Shown here: piece after piece, positions 8,631 through 16,012 of the stretch
Position numbering within the stretch: position 1 is the stretch's first letter
How the letters are laid out: every line of letters begins with the position of its first letter
Source: Bosea sp. 124
Lineage (GTDB): Bacteria; Pseudomonadota; Alphaproteobacteria; Rhizobiales; Beijerinckiaceae
NCBI RefSeq assembly: GCF_003046175.1
Contig: NZ_PZZM01000001.1
Location: forward strand, 248,001 to 312,000
DNA length: 64,000 nucleotides
Reading direction: 5' to 3'
Made by a program: the position numbers and the translations under genes
Notes under the pieces: generated by a model
Database searches by the model: none
What the model saw: only the letters and a program-made list of their open reading frames with translations
Told to the model about the DNA's origin: nothing

Positions 8631-9365
8631 CTCCTTCTCACCGGACTGCAGAAGGCGTTCGGCGCGCTGAAGGTGACCGATGGCGTCAGCCTGTCGGTTG
8701 CTCCGGGCGAACTCCACGCCCTGATCGGCCCCAACGGCGCCGGCAAGACGACGCTGGTGCACCAGATCTCGGGCATGCTGCGGCCGGACACTGGCAGCAT
8801 CCGTTTCCGGGGGCAGGACATCACGAGCCTGACGCCGGAAAGGCGGGCGCGGGCCGGCCTCGCCCGGACGTTCCAGATCACCTCGACGATCCCCTCACTC
8901 TCCGTGCTGGAGAACGTCGCGCTGGGCGTACAGGCGCGCGCGGCCCATCCGCTCGCGCTGTTTTGCAATGCCGCGCGCGACGAGAGCCTGAACGGGCCGG
9001 CCTGGGTCGCCATCGAGGCTGTCGGCCTGAGTGAGCGGGCGCATGTGCTGGCGGGGCGACTCTCGCATGGCGAGAAGCGGGCGCTCGAGATCGCGATGGC
9101 GCTGACGCTGGAGCCGGCGGCGATCCTGCTCGACGAGCCCCTCGCAGGCGTCGGACGCGAGGAGGGCGAGCGCCTGATCGCACTGCTGCGGAGCCTCAAG
9201 GGGCGCTATGCCATGCTGCTGGTCGAGCACGACATGGAAGCCGTCTTCGCACTCGCCGATACGGTCAGCGTTCTGGTCTATGGCCGCGTCATCGCCTCGG
9301 GGGACCCTGCGACCGTGCGCGCGGCCCCCGCGGTGCGCGAAGCCTATCTCGGCGAGGAGGGCTAG
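8586..9365 (+). CDS. livG: Branched-chain amino acid-type ABC importer, LivG-like ATPase
   Basis: A 259-residue ATPase with Walker A GPNGAGKTT, Q-loop RTFQIT, signature LSHGEKR, Walker B AILLDEPLAGV and H-loop LVEHD, in the long-loop LivG arrangement. It powers import with LivF. The N-terminus is odd: MTEP-S is repeated three times (MTEPSMTEPSMTEPV), encoded by a 15-bp unit in three tandem copies, so three in-frame ATGs are available at 8586, 8601 and 8616. The conserved domain starts only after the repeats, so any of them could serve. The first overlaps the LivM stop by 8 bp and is chosen for that reason. Confidence 0.92.
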   Translation: MTEPSMTEPSMTEPVLLLTGLQKAFGALKVTDGVSLSVAPGELHALIGPNGAGKTTLVHQISGMLRPDTGSIRFRGQDITSLTPERRARAGLARTFQITSTIPSLSVLENVALGVQARAAHPLALFCNAARDESLNGPAWVAIEAVGLSERAHVLAGRLSHGEKRALEIAMALTLEPAAILLDEPLAGVGREEGERLIALLRSLKGRYAMLLVEHDMEAVFALADTVSVLVYGRVIASGDPATVRAAPAVREAYLGEEG

Positions 9366-9367
9366 GG

Positions 9368-10066
9368 ATGCTGATCGTCGAAGGGCTCGATGCCGGTTAT
9401 GGCGAGGCGCAGATCCTGTTCGGGGTCGATCTCTCGATCGGCGAAGGCGAGGTGGTGACGCTGCTCGGCCGCAACGGCATGGGCAAGACCACGACGATCC
9501 GCGCCATCATGGGGCTGATCCCGCCCAAGGCCGGCCGGGTCAGCGTCGCGGGCAAGGATTTGACCGGCGCGCCCGCCTTCCGGATCGCACAGGCCGGCAT
9601 CGGGCTCGTGCCGGAAGGCCGCATGATCTTCCCGACGCTCTCCGTCGAGGAGAACCTGATCGCGACGGCGGCGAGCCGCTTCGGCAAGGCACGCTGGGAC
9701 ATCGACCGGATCTACGCCTTCTTTCCCCGCCTGAAGGAGCGCCGCGCCAATCGCGGCAACCAGCTCTCCGGCGGCGAGCAGCAGATGCTGGCGATCGGCC
9801 GGGCGCTGATGACCAATCCGCGCCTGATCATCCTCGACGAGGCGACCGAGGGGCTGGCGCCGATCATCCGGCAGGAGATCTGGTCCTGCCTGTCGGCGCT
9901 GAAGGCCGAGGGCGAGTCGATCCTGGTGATCGACAAGAACGTCGATGCGTTGGCCAGGATCGCCGACCGACATATCGTGCTGGAAAAGGGTCGGGTGGTC
10001 TGGCGCGGCACCAGCGACGACCTGCGCAGCGACCATGCGGTCAAGGACCGCTTCCTGCATTTTTGA
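9368..10066 (+). CDS. livF: Branched-chain amino acid-type ABC importer, LivF-like ATPase
   Basis: A 232-residue ATPase: Walker A GRNGMGKTT near residues 36-44, signature LSGGEQQM near 135, Walker B LIILDEATEGLAP near 156. The H-loop position reads VIDKN instead of a histidine-containing segment, a variation common in LivF proteins. It starts 2 bp after the LivG stop with GGAGG inside the LivG tail. The last nine codons and the stop are duplicated in tandem just downstream (30-bp unit), leaving a second, untranslated copy of the tail after the stop. Confidence 0.92.
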   Translation: MLIVEGLDAGYGEAQILFGVDLSIGEGEVVTLLGRNGMGKTTTIRAIMGLIPPKAGRVSVAGKDLTGAPAFRIAQAGIGLVPEGRMIFPTLSVEENLIATAASRFGKARWDIDRIYAFFPRLKERRANRGNQLSGGEQQMLAIGRALMTNPRLIILDEATEGLAPIIRQEIWSCLSALKAEGESILVIDKNVDALARIADRHIVLEKGRVVWRGTSDDLRSDHAVKDRFLHF

Positions 10067-10096
10067 GCGGTCAAGGACCGCTTCCTGCACTCCTGA
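10037..10096 (+). repeat. 30-bp tandem duplication across the livF stop codon
   Basis: 10037-10066 and 10067-10096 are two adjacent copies of a 30-bp unit that differ at only a few bases near the end. Each encodes AVKDRFLH plus one residue and a TGA, so the second copy lies in frame after the first stop. Confidence 0.9.
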
Positions 10097-10129
10097 GAAG
10101 CTGCATTTCCGACCAACGAGGATAGCGCG

Positions 10130-10588
10130 ATGAAGCCACTGACCGCCGGCGTGACCCGGGCCAATGACGGGCTCGACTCGATCTCCTGGAACATCCTCGG
10201 CCAGACCTATGTGCCGAAGTCGCTGAGCGAGGACTCGTTCTCCTGGCACGCCACCTTCCCGCCCGGCACCTTCGTGCCACCGCATATCCACACCACGCAG
10301 GACGAGTTCATCTACATGCTCGAAGGCCGGCTCGACCTCGTGCTCGACGGCGCCGAGAGCCACGCTTCGCCCGGCGACCTGATCCGGCTGCCGCGCAATG
10401 TGCCACACGGCCTGTTCAACAAGGGCGAGACCCCGGTGAAGTGCCTGTTCTGGGTGTCGCCGACTGGCCGCCTCTATGACCTGTTCTGGGGCATCCATTC
10501 GATGGCCGACCAGAACCCCGCCGATGTCGTCGCGCTGTCGGCCAAGCACGAGGTCGATTTCCTACCGCCCCCGCCCGACGGCGCGTGA
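10130..10588 (+). CDS. Cupin-domain protein
   Basis: A 152-residue single-domain cupin. The metal-binding motif PPHIHTTQDEFIYMLEG (two histidines and a glutamate) is near residues 45-60, and the second motif PRNVPHGLFN adds the third histidine near 87. Small cupins of this kind act as dioxygenases, isomerases or ligand sensors; the sequence does not tell which. GAGG lies 8 bases before the ATG. It sits 63 bp after livF, on the same strand, and probably ends the same operon. A role in processing the imported compound is therefore plausible but unproven. Confidence 0.85.
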   Translation: MKPLTAGVTRANDGLDSISWNILGQTYVPKSLSEDSFSWHATFPPGTFVPPHIHTTQDEFIYMLEGRLDLVLDGAESHASPGDLIRLPRNVPHGLFNKGETPVKCLFWVSPTGRLYDLFWGIHSMADQNPADVVALSAKHEVDFLPPPPDGA

Positions 10589-10653
10589 GTGCGCCGGGTT
10601 AAGGTTAAACCGACGTCGAGGCTGTACCGGGGCCGCATTTCCGGCAGTTTATG

Positions 10654-10700
10654 TCCCTGAGAGCGAAGCGGCGGGCCGTGAAGGCCCGTCCCCCAGGGAG
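10654..10700 (+). promoter_or_regulatory. Structured leader that can pair with the ribosome site of the first PilZ gene
   Basis: TCCCTG at 10654-10659 is complementary to CAGGGA at 10694-10699, which contains the Shine-Dalgarno sequence of the gene starting at 10707. Between them CGGGCC (10672-10677) pairs with GGCCCG (10683-10688). The two stems could hide the ribosome site. This is a visual prediction; no known riboswitch class was recognised. Confidence 0.4.
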
Positions 10701-10706
10701 CACATC

Positions 10707-11042
10707 ATGATCGCCAATCGCCGCATCGAGAAGCGCAGCCGCGTCTTCCACGGCGCCAGCGTCGTGTTCAACGGGCGCCAGTCGGTTCTGGCCTGCACGA
10801 TCCGTAACTGGTCGGAGGCGGGCGCGCTGGTGCGCATGGTCGACTGGATCGCCCTGCCCGAAACCTTCGAACTCGACATCGCCAACACCGACGGCAGCGT
10901 TCGCGTGCGCCAGTGCTGGCGGCGTGGGGACGATGTCGGCGTCGTCTTCCTGGCACAGGACGCTGAGGCGCCTTGCGAGATCGTCTCACTCGACCAGGTC
11001 CGCGCCAAGCGCGCAAATTTGAGCCCGGCACGGCCGGCCTGA
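10707..11042 (+). CDS. PilZ-domain protein
   Basis: A 111-residue protein that is essentially one PilZ domain. The N-terminal arginine-rich segment NRRIEKRSR and the downstream TIRNWSEAGALV match the two-part c-di-GMP binding signature (RxxxR and D/NxSxxG). PilZ domains change partner activity on binding c-di-GMP, acting on motility, exopolysaccharide or other envelope processes; the partner here is unknown. I chose the ATG at 10707 because AGGGAG lies 6 bases upstream; the frame is open further upstream but without PilZ homology. A second small PilZ gene follows on the same strand. Confidence 0.85.
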   Translation: MIANRRIEKRSRVFHGASVVFNGRQSVLACTIRNWSEAGALVRMVDWIALPETFELDIANTDGSVRVRQCWRRGDDVGVVFLAQDAEAPCEIVSLDQVRAKRANLSPARPA

Positions 11043-11192
11043 GGTCGACGCGACCTCTTCTTTCCGGCATTCCGGCGACAACTCGTTAAACATTGAACGA
11101 TCCGATTGCTGCGCCCGATGCCGATCTCGGGCATGGTGTCGGCATGGCGGCATGGGCTGCCTTGGCTGAAATCGGCCGGAGTCGGGACAATC

Positions 11193-11558
11193 ATGACGGA
11201 GCGGCGCCAAACCGCGAGGCTGCGCTCTCTTCTGGGTGCCAGAGCCTGCTACAATGAACATCGGGTGACGCTCGACTGCGTCGTGCGCAACATCTCCGAA
11301 GGCGGCGCGATGCTGGTCGTTTCGGATGCCGTGGCCCTGCCGGGCATGTTCCAACTCGAAATCGCCCAGCGCCAGCGCTCGTACAACGCCCATATCCGCT
11401 GGCGCAGCGGCACGCGCATCGGGGTCTCCTTCGAAACGCAGGCCGCGGCCGAGCCTGCCGGGATGGCACAGGCTGATATGGAGAGCCGCCTGCGCGTCGC
11501 CGAGCGCGACAACGCCCGCCTCAGGAGCCGCGTTGACCAGCTCACCGAGGCCGGCTGA
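11193..11558 (+). CDS. PilZ-domain protein with short C-terminal coiled coil
   Basis: A 121-residue PilZ-type protein. RRQTARLRSL supplies the arginine motif and VVRNISEGGAML the D/NxSxxG motif. After the domain, about 25 residues (DMESRLRVAERDNARLRSRVDQL) look like a short coiled coil, unlike the preceding PilZ gene. The start at 11193 is chosen because it begins at the family start (MTERRQTARL) with a GGAG upstream; an in-frame TTG at 11106 would add 29 residues without homology. The two PilZ genes are 150 bp apart, look like diverged paralogues, and may respond to c-di-GMP with different partners. Confidence 0.82.
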   Translation: MTERRQTARLRSLLGARACYNEHRVTLDCVVRNISEGGAMLVVSDAVALPGMFQLEIAQRQRSYNAHIRWRSGTRIGVSFETQAAAEPAGMAQADMESRLRVAERDNARLRSRVDQLTEAG

Positions 11559-11589
11559 ACACGTCGTCCTGTCGATCTGGAAGCCCGAA

Positions 11590-12834
11590 TCAGGCGCGCC
11601 TGGCGAGTTGCTCGGCCGAAAAGCCCGCCTTGCCGGCATAGGACTTCACGATCGCCTCGCGCCGGGCATAACTCAGCACGCGCTCGACATCGTCGAAGCC
11701 GTTGGGAGCGAGCTGCTCGACCGCGTCGATGACCCGCTCCGGCCCACCATTCCGGTTGAGCGCGACGATCTCGGCCGTCGCCGGCAGACGTTGCGCCTCA
11801 TAGGCTGCGAGCGCATGGCGCGGATGCTCGGACCGCACCAGCAGGTCGGCGAGGCAGCGCGCATCCAGGATCGCCTGCGAGGCGCCGTTCGAGCCGACCG
11901 GATACATCGGATGAGCGGCGTCGCCGAGCAGCGTCACCCGGCCATGGGTCCAGCGCGGCAGCGGGTCGCGGTCGCACATCGGATAATCCCAGAAGCCCGG
12001 GCTCGCCTGAATCAGGCCGAGGATGTCGACGCCCGGAACAGTGAAGCGGCGCGCGAAGGGCAGCACGTCCTCCAGCCGGCCCGGCTTCGACCAGGCCTCC
12101 TTCGGCGGCGGCTTGGCTGGATCGCCGGTGCGGATGTTGACGACCCAGTTGGTCAGCCGCGTCTGCGGCGTACTGCCCTTCGCGATCGGGTAGAGCACGA
12201 GCTTTCCGGCCATGCCGCCGGCGATGATCATGCTCTCGCCATCGAGAAAGGCCGGCCAGTCGCAGGCGCCGCGCCACATCTGCACGCCGTTCCAGCGCGG
12301 CGGGCCCTGATCTGGAAAGTAATGCGCGCGCACCATGGAATGGATGCCGTCGGCCGCGATCAGGAGATCGGCGCGGGCCGTCTCGCCGGCCTCGCCGCGG
12401 CGGGAATCGGTGAAATGGGCCGTGACGCCCCCCTCATCCTGCACGAAGCCCTGAAGCCGGCGCCCGGCGTGCAACGCTTCTTCGCCCAGCCGCGCGACGA
12501 CGGCATCCCGGATCACGCCCTGCAGGCGGCCGCGGTGGATCGAGAATTGCGGCATCGGTGAGCCGGCATGCAGGCCGCGCGGCTCGCGCCAGACGGTCTG
12601 GCCGAAGCGGTTCATATAGATCAGCTCGTGCGTCCGGATCGCGACCCCATCCAGCGCCGGCAGCAGGCCCAGCTCCGCCAGTTCCCGGATCGCATGGGGC
12701 AGCGTGTTGATGCCGACCCCGACCTCGCGGATCTCTCCCGACTGCTCGTAGACGGTCGCGGCGATGCCGCGCGCATGCAGCATGAGCGCAAGCGTCAGCC
12801 CGCCGATGCCGCCCCCGACGATGATGACTTTCAT
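11590..12834 (-). CDS. FAD-dependent aromatic monooxygenase, PhzS-like
   Basis: A 414-residue class A flavoprotein monooxygenase. The N-terminal GGGIGG dinucleotide fold is at residues 7-12, IHRGRLQ near 99, the middle LIAADGIHSMVRAH (DG motif) near 155, and VTLLGDAAHPMYPVGSNGASQAI (GD motif) near 300. The overall pattern, including THEL and the MWRG stretch, resembles PhzS, a phenazine hydroxylase, more than salicylate hydroxylase. Such enzymes hydroxylate aromatic or heteroaromatic rings with NAD(P)H and oxygen. A perfect AAGCTT-centred palindrome lies 22 bp before the ATG and recurs before the importer operon, so import and hydroxylation are probably co-regulated. The exact substrate is unknown. 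Confidence 0.88.
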   Translation of the reverse strand: MKVIIVGGGIGGLTLALMLHARGIAATVYEQSGEIREVGVGINTLPHAIRELAELGLLPALDGVAIRTHELIYMNRFGQTVWREPRGLHAGSPMPQFSIHRGRLQGVIRDAVVARLGEEALHAGRRLQGFVQDEGGVTAHFTDSRRGEAGETARADLLIAADGIHSMVRAHYFPDQGPPRWNGVQMWRGACDWPAFLDGESMIIAGGMAGKLVLYPIAKGSTPQTRLTNWVVNIRTGDPAKPPPKEAWSKPGRLEDVLPFARRFTVPGVDILGLIQASPGFWDYPMCDRDPLPRWTHGRVTLLGDAAHPMYPVGSNGASQAILDARCLADLLVRSEHPRHALAAYEAQRLPATAEIVALNRNGGPERVIDAVEQLAPNGFDDVERVLSYARREAIVKSYAGKAGFSAEQLARRA

Positions 12835-12855
12835 GGCGATCCCCAGCTCGTCCTT

Positions 12856-12877
12856 ATTATTTCAAGCTTGAAATAAT
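12856..12877. promoter_or_regulatory. Candidate operator, perfect 22-bp palindrome (copy 2)
   Basis: A perfect 22-bp dyad with core TTTCAAGCTTGAAA, 22 bp upstream of the monooxygenase start on the minus strand, where it would overlap the promoter. Copy 1 at 5311-5332 controls the importer side. A second dyad (CGCGCGC, 7-nt gap, GCGCGCG at 12896-12916) lies next to it. Confidence 0.7.
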
Positions 12878-13122
12878 TGGGCTCGCCCTGTCAATCGCGC
12901 GCTGGAATTGCGCGCGTTAGCCCATTATACCGCCGGCTTTTCGGGAACGAAGCCGATTTCTGTGCGTATCTTTGGCCACGGGCATCGCCTTTCGACGATG
13001 GTCGTGGCAACTGCCTCAGTCGCGCCCTGCGGTATGCGGTAGCGGCGCTTCGTGAGACGAAACTGCCACGAATGGCCGGCCCTGCGGGCGGCGCCCCACA
13101 ACACTCTCCGAAGGAGGACCTC

Positions 13123-13395
13123 ATGACCAAGAACGAACTGATTGCCGCCATCGCGGACGAGACCGGCAAGTCGAAGACCGATGTCTCCGCCGTTCTGGCT
13201 TCGCTCGGCGCGATTGTCGCCAAGACCCTGAAGTCCGGCGACGACATCACGCTCGGCGGCGTCGGCAAGCTCTCGGCTGCCAAGCGCGAAGCCCGCGAGG
13301 CCCGCAACCCCTCGACCGGCGCAACGATCAAGGTCCCGGCCAAGACCGTGGTCAAGTTCAAGGTGACCAAGGATCTCGCCGACGCCGTGGCGTGA
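13123..13395 (+). CDS. hup: HU family DNA-binding protein
   Basis: A 90-residue histone-like protein of the HU/IHF family: MTKNELIAAIADETGKSK opening, GDDITLGGVGKL in the first strand, and the DNA-grasping arm REAREARNPSTGATIKVPAK with the intercalating proline, then KTVVKFKVTKDL. It bends and compacts DNA as a dimer. A strong AAGGAGG lies 6 bases before the ATG at 13123; the frame upstream is non-coding leader. A hairpin follows the stop, so it is probably monocistronic. Confidence 0.96.
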   Translation: MTKNELIAAIADETGKSKTDVSAVLASLGAIVAKTLKSGDDITLGGVGKLSAAKREAREARNPSTGATIKVPAKTVVKFKVTKDLADAVA

Positions 13396-13404
13396 CCCCG
13401 GCTC

Positions 13405-13449
13405 CCGCCGTCATTCCGGCCCGCGATCCGCAGGCCGAAATGACGGCGG
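13405..13449 (+). terminator. Hairpin after hup (terminator-like or REP-like)
   Basis: 17-bp arms, starting CCGCCGTCATT at 13405 and complementary to 13433-13449 with one mismatch, are separated by an 11-nt loop. No T-run follows, so either an intrinsic-like terminator or a REP-type element. It starts 9 bp after the hup stop. Confidence 0.6.
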
Positions 13450-13496
13450 AGACGCGGCTCGCTTGACCGCGGCGCGTCGAGCGGCACAGTAGCGCG

Positions 13497-14672
13497 ATGT
13501 TCCTGCGCCTCTTCACCGATCTGCGCGCCGCCAAGGTGCCCGTGACGCTGCGGGAATATCTGGCGTTGCTCGAAGGCGTCGAGGCCGATCTCGCGGAGCA
13601 TCGCGTCGACGAGTTCTATTATCTGGCGCGCACCTGCCTGGTGAAGGACGAGCGCCATCTCGACCGCTTCGACACCGTGTTCGCCAAGGTCTTCAAAGGC
13701 ATGGACACGCTGCAGCAGGCGATCGAGCAGGCCGGCATTCCCGAGGAATGGCTGCGCAAGCTCGCCGAAAAATACCTGACCGACGACGAAAAGGCGCAAC
13801 TTCAGGCGCTGGGCTGGGACAAGCTCTGGGAGACGCTGAAACAGCGCCTCGACGAGCAGAAGGGCCGGCATCAGGGCGGCTCGAAATGGATCGGCACAGC
13901 CGGGACGTCGCCCTATGGCGCCTATGGCTACAACCCCGAGGGCGTGCGCATCGGCCAGGACGGCAACCGCAATTTCCGTGCGGTGAAGGTCTGGGACAAG
14001 CGCGACTTCAGGGATTTCGACGACACCCGCGAGCTCGGCGTCCGCAATCTGCGCGTGGCCCTGCGACGCTTGCGCAAATTTGCGCGCACCGGGCTGGCCG
14101 AGGAGCTGGATCTCGACAGCACGATCAGCGAGACGGCACGGCACGGCTATCTCGACGTCAAGCTCCGCCCCGAGCGGCGCAACGCGGTCAAGGTGCTGCT
14201 GTTCCTCGATGTCGGGGGCTCGATGGACTGGCATGTCGAACTGGCCGAGGAGCTATTCTCGGCGGCGCGGGCCGAGTTCAAGCATTTCGAGCACTTCTAC
14301 TTTCACAACTGCCCTTATGAGCGGGTCTGGCGCGAGAACCGGCGTCGCCACGACCAGGTCATCCCGACCTGGGACGTGCTGCGGACCTATCCGGCCGACT
14401 ACCGCGTCGTCTTCGTCGGCGACGCCTCGATGAGCCCCTACGAGATCGCCATGCCGGGCGGCTCGGTCGAGCACTGGAACGAGGAGGCCGGTGCCGTCTG
14501 GATGGAGCGACTGACCACGAAGTTCCAGAAATCGGTCTGGCTCAACCCGGTGCAGCAGCAGCTCTGGAGCTACACCCAATCGATCCGCGAGATCGGGGGC
14601 CTGATGAACGGGCGGATGTTCCCGCTGACGCTCGACGGGCTGGACAGCGCGATGAAGGTGCTGGCGCGCTGA
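13497..14672 (+). CDS. VWA-domain protein, CoxE-like
   Basis: A 391-residue cytoplasmic protein of the CoxE/VWA-containing family. The N-terminal half (FLRLFTDLRAAKVPVTLREYLALLEGV) is the usual CoxE opening. Near residue 240 the VWA MIDAS motif reads LLFLDVGGSMD, with glycine at the first serine position of DxSxS, as in many family members. VVFVGDASMSPYEI carries the third MIDAS aspartate. CoxE proteins normally work with a MoxR-type AAA ATPase that lies next to them, acting in metalloenzyme or complex maturation. No such ATPase is nearby here. No strong ribosome site is visible before the ATG. Confidence 0.85.
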   Translation: MFLRLFTDLRAAKVPVTLREYLALLEGVEADLAEHRVDEFYYLARTCLVKDERHLDRFDTVFAKVFKGMDTLQQAIEQAGIPEEWLRKLAEKYLTDDEKAQLQALGWDKLWETLKQRLDEQKGRHQGGSKWIGTAGTSPYGAYGYNPEGVRIGQDGNRNFRAVKVWDKRDFRDFDDTRELGVRNLRVALRRLRKFARTGLAEELDLDSTISETARHGYLDVKLRPERRNAVKVLLFLDVGGSMDWHVELAEELFSAARAEFKHFEHFYFHNCPYERVWRENRRRHDQVIPTWDVLRTYPADYRVVFVGDASMSPYEIAMPGGSVEHWNEEAGAVWMERLTTKFQKSVWLNPVQQQLWSYTQSIREIGGLMNGRMFPLTLDGLDSAMKVLAR

Positions 14673-14692
14673 CAAGCGCCGCCGGAGCCGCT

Positions 14693-15307
14693 ATGGCTCC
14701 GGCCATGAATCCCATTTCCGACGACGATACCCCTCCCCCGTCCTGGCGCCAGCGTCCGAGGCCCGTCGGCTTCGAGATCGCCTACACGCTCGATGGCGAG
14801 ACGCTCGAGATCGATACGACACGCAAGGTCGACCGGGTCCGGCTGGCGGCGGTCGAGCAGGTCCGTTTCGTCTATGCGCCGAGCAACATCAGTTCGAAGG
14901 GCTTCAAGACGCAGCTTCGCCTGAGCGACGGCAAGAGCATCAGCTTCGGCAACCTGTCCTGGCGCTCGCTGACCGACATGGACCGCGACGATGCAGGCTA
15001 TCACGCCTTCGTCGTGGCGCTTGCGGCTGCGATCGCGCAGGCCAATCCGCGCGCCCGCTTCGTTGCCGGAAAGCCGTTCGCCTTCTGGCTCGCGCTTGCC
15101 GCCGTCAGCGCGCTGTCGCTGCTGATGCTGGCCTTCTTCACGGTCCGCGCCTTCGTGCAGGGCGCGAACTCGACCGCCCTGCTCGGCCTGCTGCTGGCCG
15201 GCGCATCCTACTGGCAGGTCAAGCCGATGGTCGTGCTCAACCGCCCGCGTGAACTGGCGAGCGGCGAGGTCCCGGACGATCTGGTGCCGGGACGCCCCGC
15301 CGCCTGA
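14693..15307 (+). CDS. Hypothetical membrane protein
   Basis: A 204-residue protein I do not recognise. A hydrophilic N-terminal domain of about 125 residues is rich in beta-like segments (GFEIAYTLDGETLEIDTTRKVDRVRLAAVEQVRFVY). Two hydrophobic segments follow, FAFWLALAAVSALSLLMLAFFTV and a second around STALLGLLLAGASYWQV, and then a short polar tail. This suggests a cytoplasmic sensor-like domain anchored by a helical hairpin. GGAG lies 6 bases before the ATG. It starts 20 bp after the VWA gene and is probably co-transcribed with it. No function is proposed. Confidence 0.75.
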   Translation: MAPAMNPISDDDTPPPSWRQRPRPVGFEIAYTLDGETLEIDTTRKVDRVRLAAVEQVRFVYAPSNISSKGFKTQLRLSDGKSISFGNLSWRSLTDMDRDDAGYHAFVVALAAAIAQANPRARFVAGKPFAFWLALAAVSALSLLMLAFFTVRAFVQGANSTALLGLLLAGASYWQVKPMVVLNRPRELASGEVPDDLVPGRPAA

Positions 15308-15326
15308 GCCAGCTCGGGGCGCTTCA

Positions 15327-15379
15327 TCGTATCGCGTTTTCTTCAGGCGAACCGGCATCCTCTTCGCTCGAAACCGCTC
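15327..15379. repeat. Rhizobiales-type dispersed hairpin element
   Basis: Contains GCGTTTTCTTCAGGCGAACC followed by a TTCGCTCGAAACCGC segment. Its arms (GCGTTTTC with GAAACCGC, GGCGAA with TTCGCT) are imperfectly self-complementary. The pattern is one I recognise as a common intergenic repeat in Hyphomicrobiales. It ends at the stop codon of the universal stress protein gene. Confidence 0.6.
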
Positions 15380-15800
15380 AGCGTACGACGAGCACCGAGC
15401 ATTTGGCGCGCCGCACGATCGCCGAGGCATTCGAGCCGATGACATAAGCCAGCATGCCGGGCTCATGCGAGCCGATGACGATCAGGTCGGCGCCGCTGGC
15501 ATCGGCCTCCGCCAGAACCTCACCATGGACCGAGCCGATCAGCACCTTGGCCGAGACCTGCTGTTCCGGCAGGTCGATCTTGGCGGCGATCTCGGCCAGC
15601 CTGGCTTCGGCATCCTCCTGCTGTTCGGCATCGAAATCGGCCGGTACGAATTCCATGTAAGTGATCGGCACGAGCGAGCGGACATATGCCAACCTCACCG
15701 TCCCACCCGATGCCTTGGCGAAGGAGACGGCTGCGGCGATGGCGGCAGTCGCCATCTCGGCCTCGGCAATGTCGACGGGAACCAGAATCGACTTGTACAT
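15378..15800 (-). CDS. Universal stress protein (UspA family)
   Basis: A 140-residue single-domain UspA-family protein: MYKSILVPVDIAEAE opening strand, and LIVIGSHEPGMLAYVIGSNASAIVRRAKCSVLVVR at the C-terminus with the GS..IV segment that normally contacts ATP. These proteins protect cells under stress, often through nucleotide binding, without a known enzymatic step. The start at 15800 has GAGGAGAG upstream; the frame extends to 15896 without homology. It stands alone on the minus strand between a membrane protein and an MFS carrier that read the other way. Confidence 0.92.
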   Translation of the reverse strand: MYKSILVPVDIAEAEMATAAIAAAVSFAKASGGTVRLAYVRSLVPITYMEFVPADFDAEQQEDAEARLAEIAAKIDLPEQQVSAKVLIGSVHGEVLAEADASGADLIVIGSHEPGMLAYVIGSNASAIVRRAKCSVLVVR

Positions 15801-16012
15801 CGTGCTCTCCTCGTTGCGTTGCGGCGATACCTTATGGTTCGCCGGCCCTGCGGCGATGATCCAGCGCAAATCATGGACCGGCACAGGTTCGATCATAGCC
15901 CGGTTTCGAGGCCTGCGCGCAACGCGCGAGGCGGCGCTATCCAGTCCGGCCGCGCTGCTCTAGAAAGATCGTCGCGCTCCCTGCCGGGCCGCGCCTTGTC
16001 CTGGGCCTCCCG

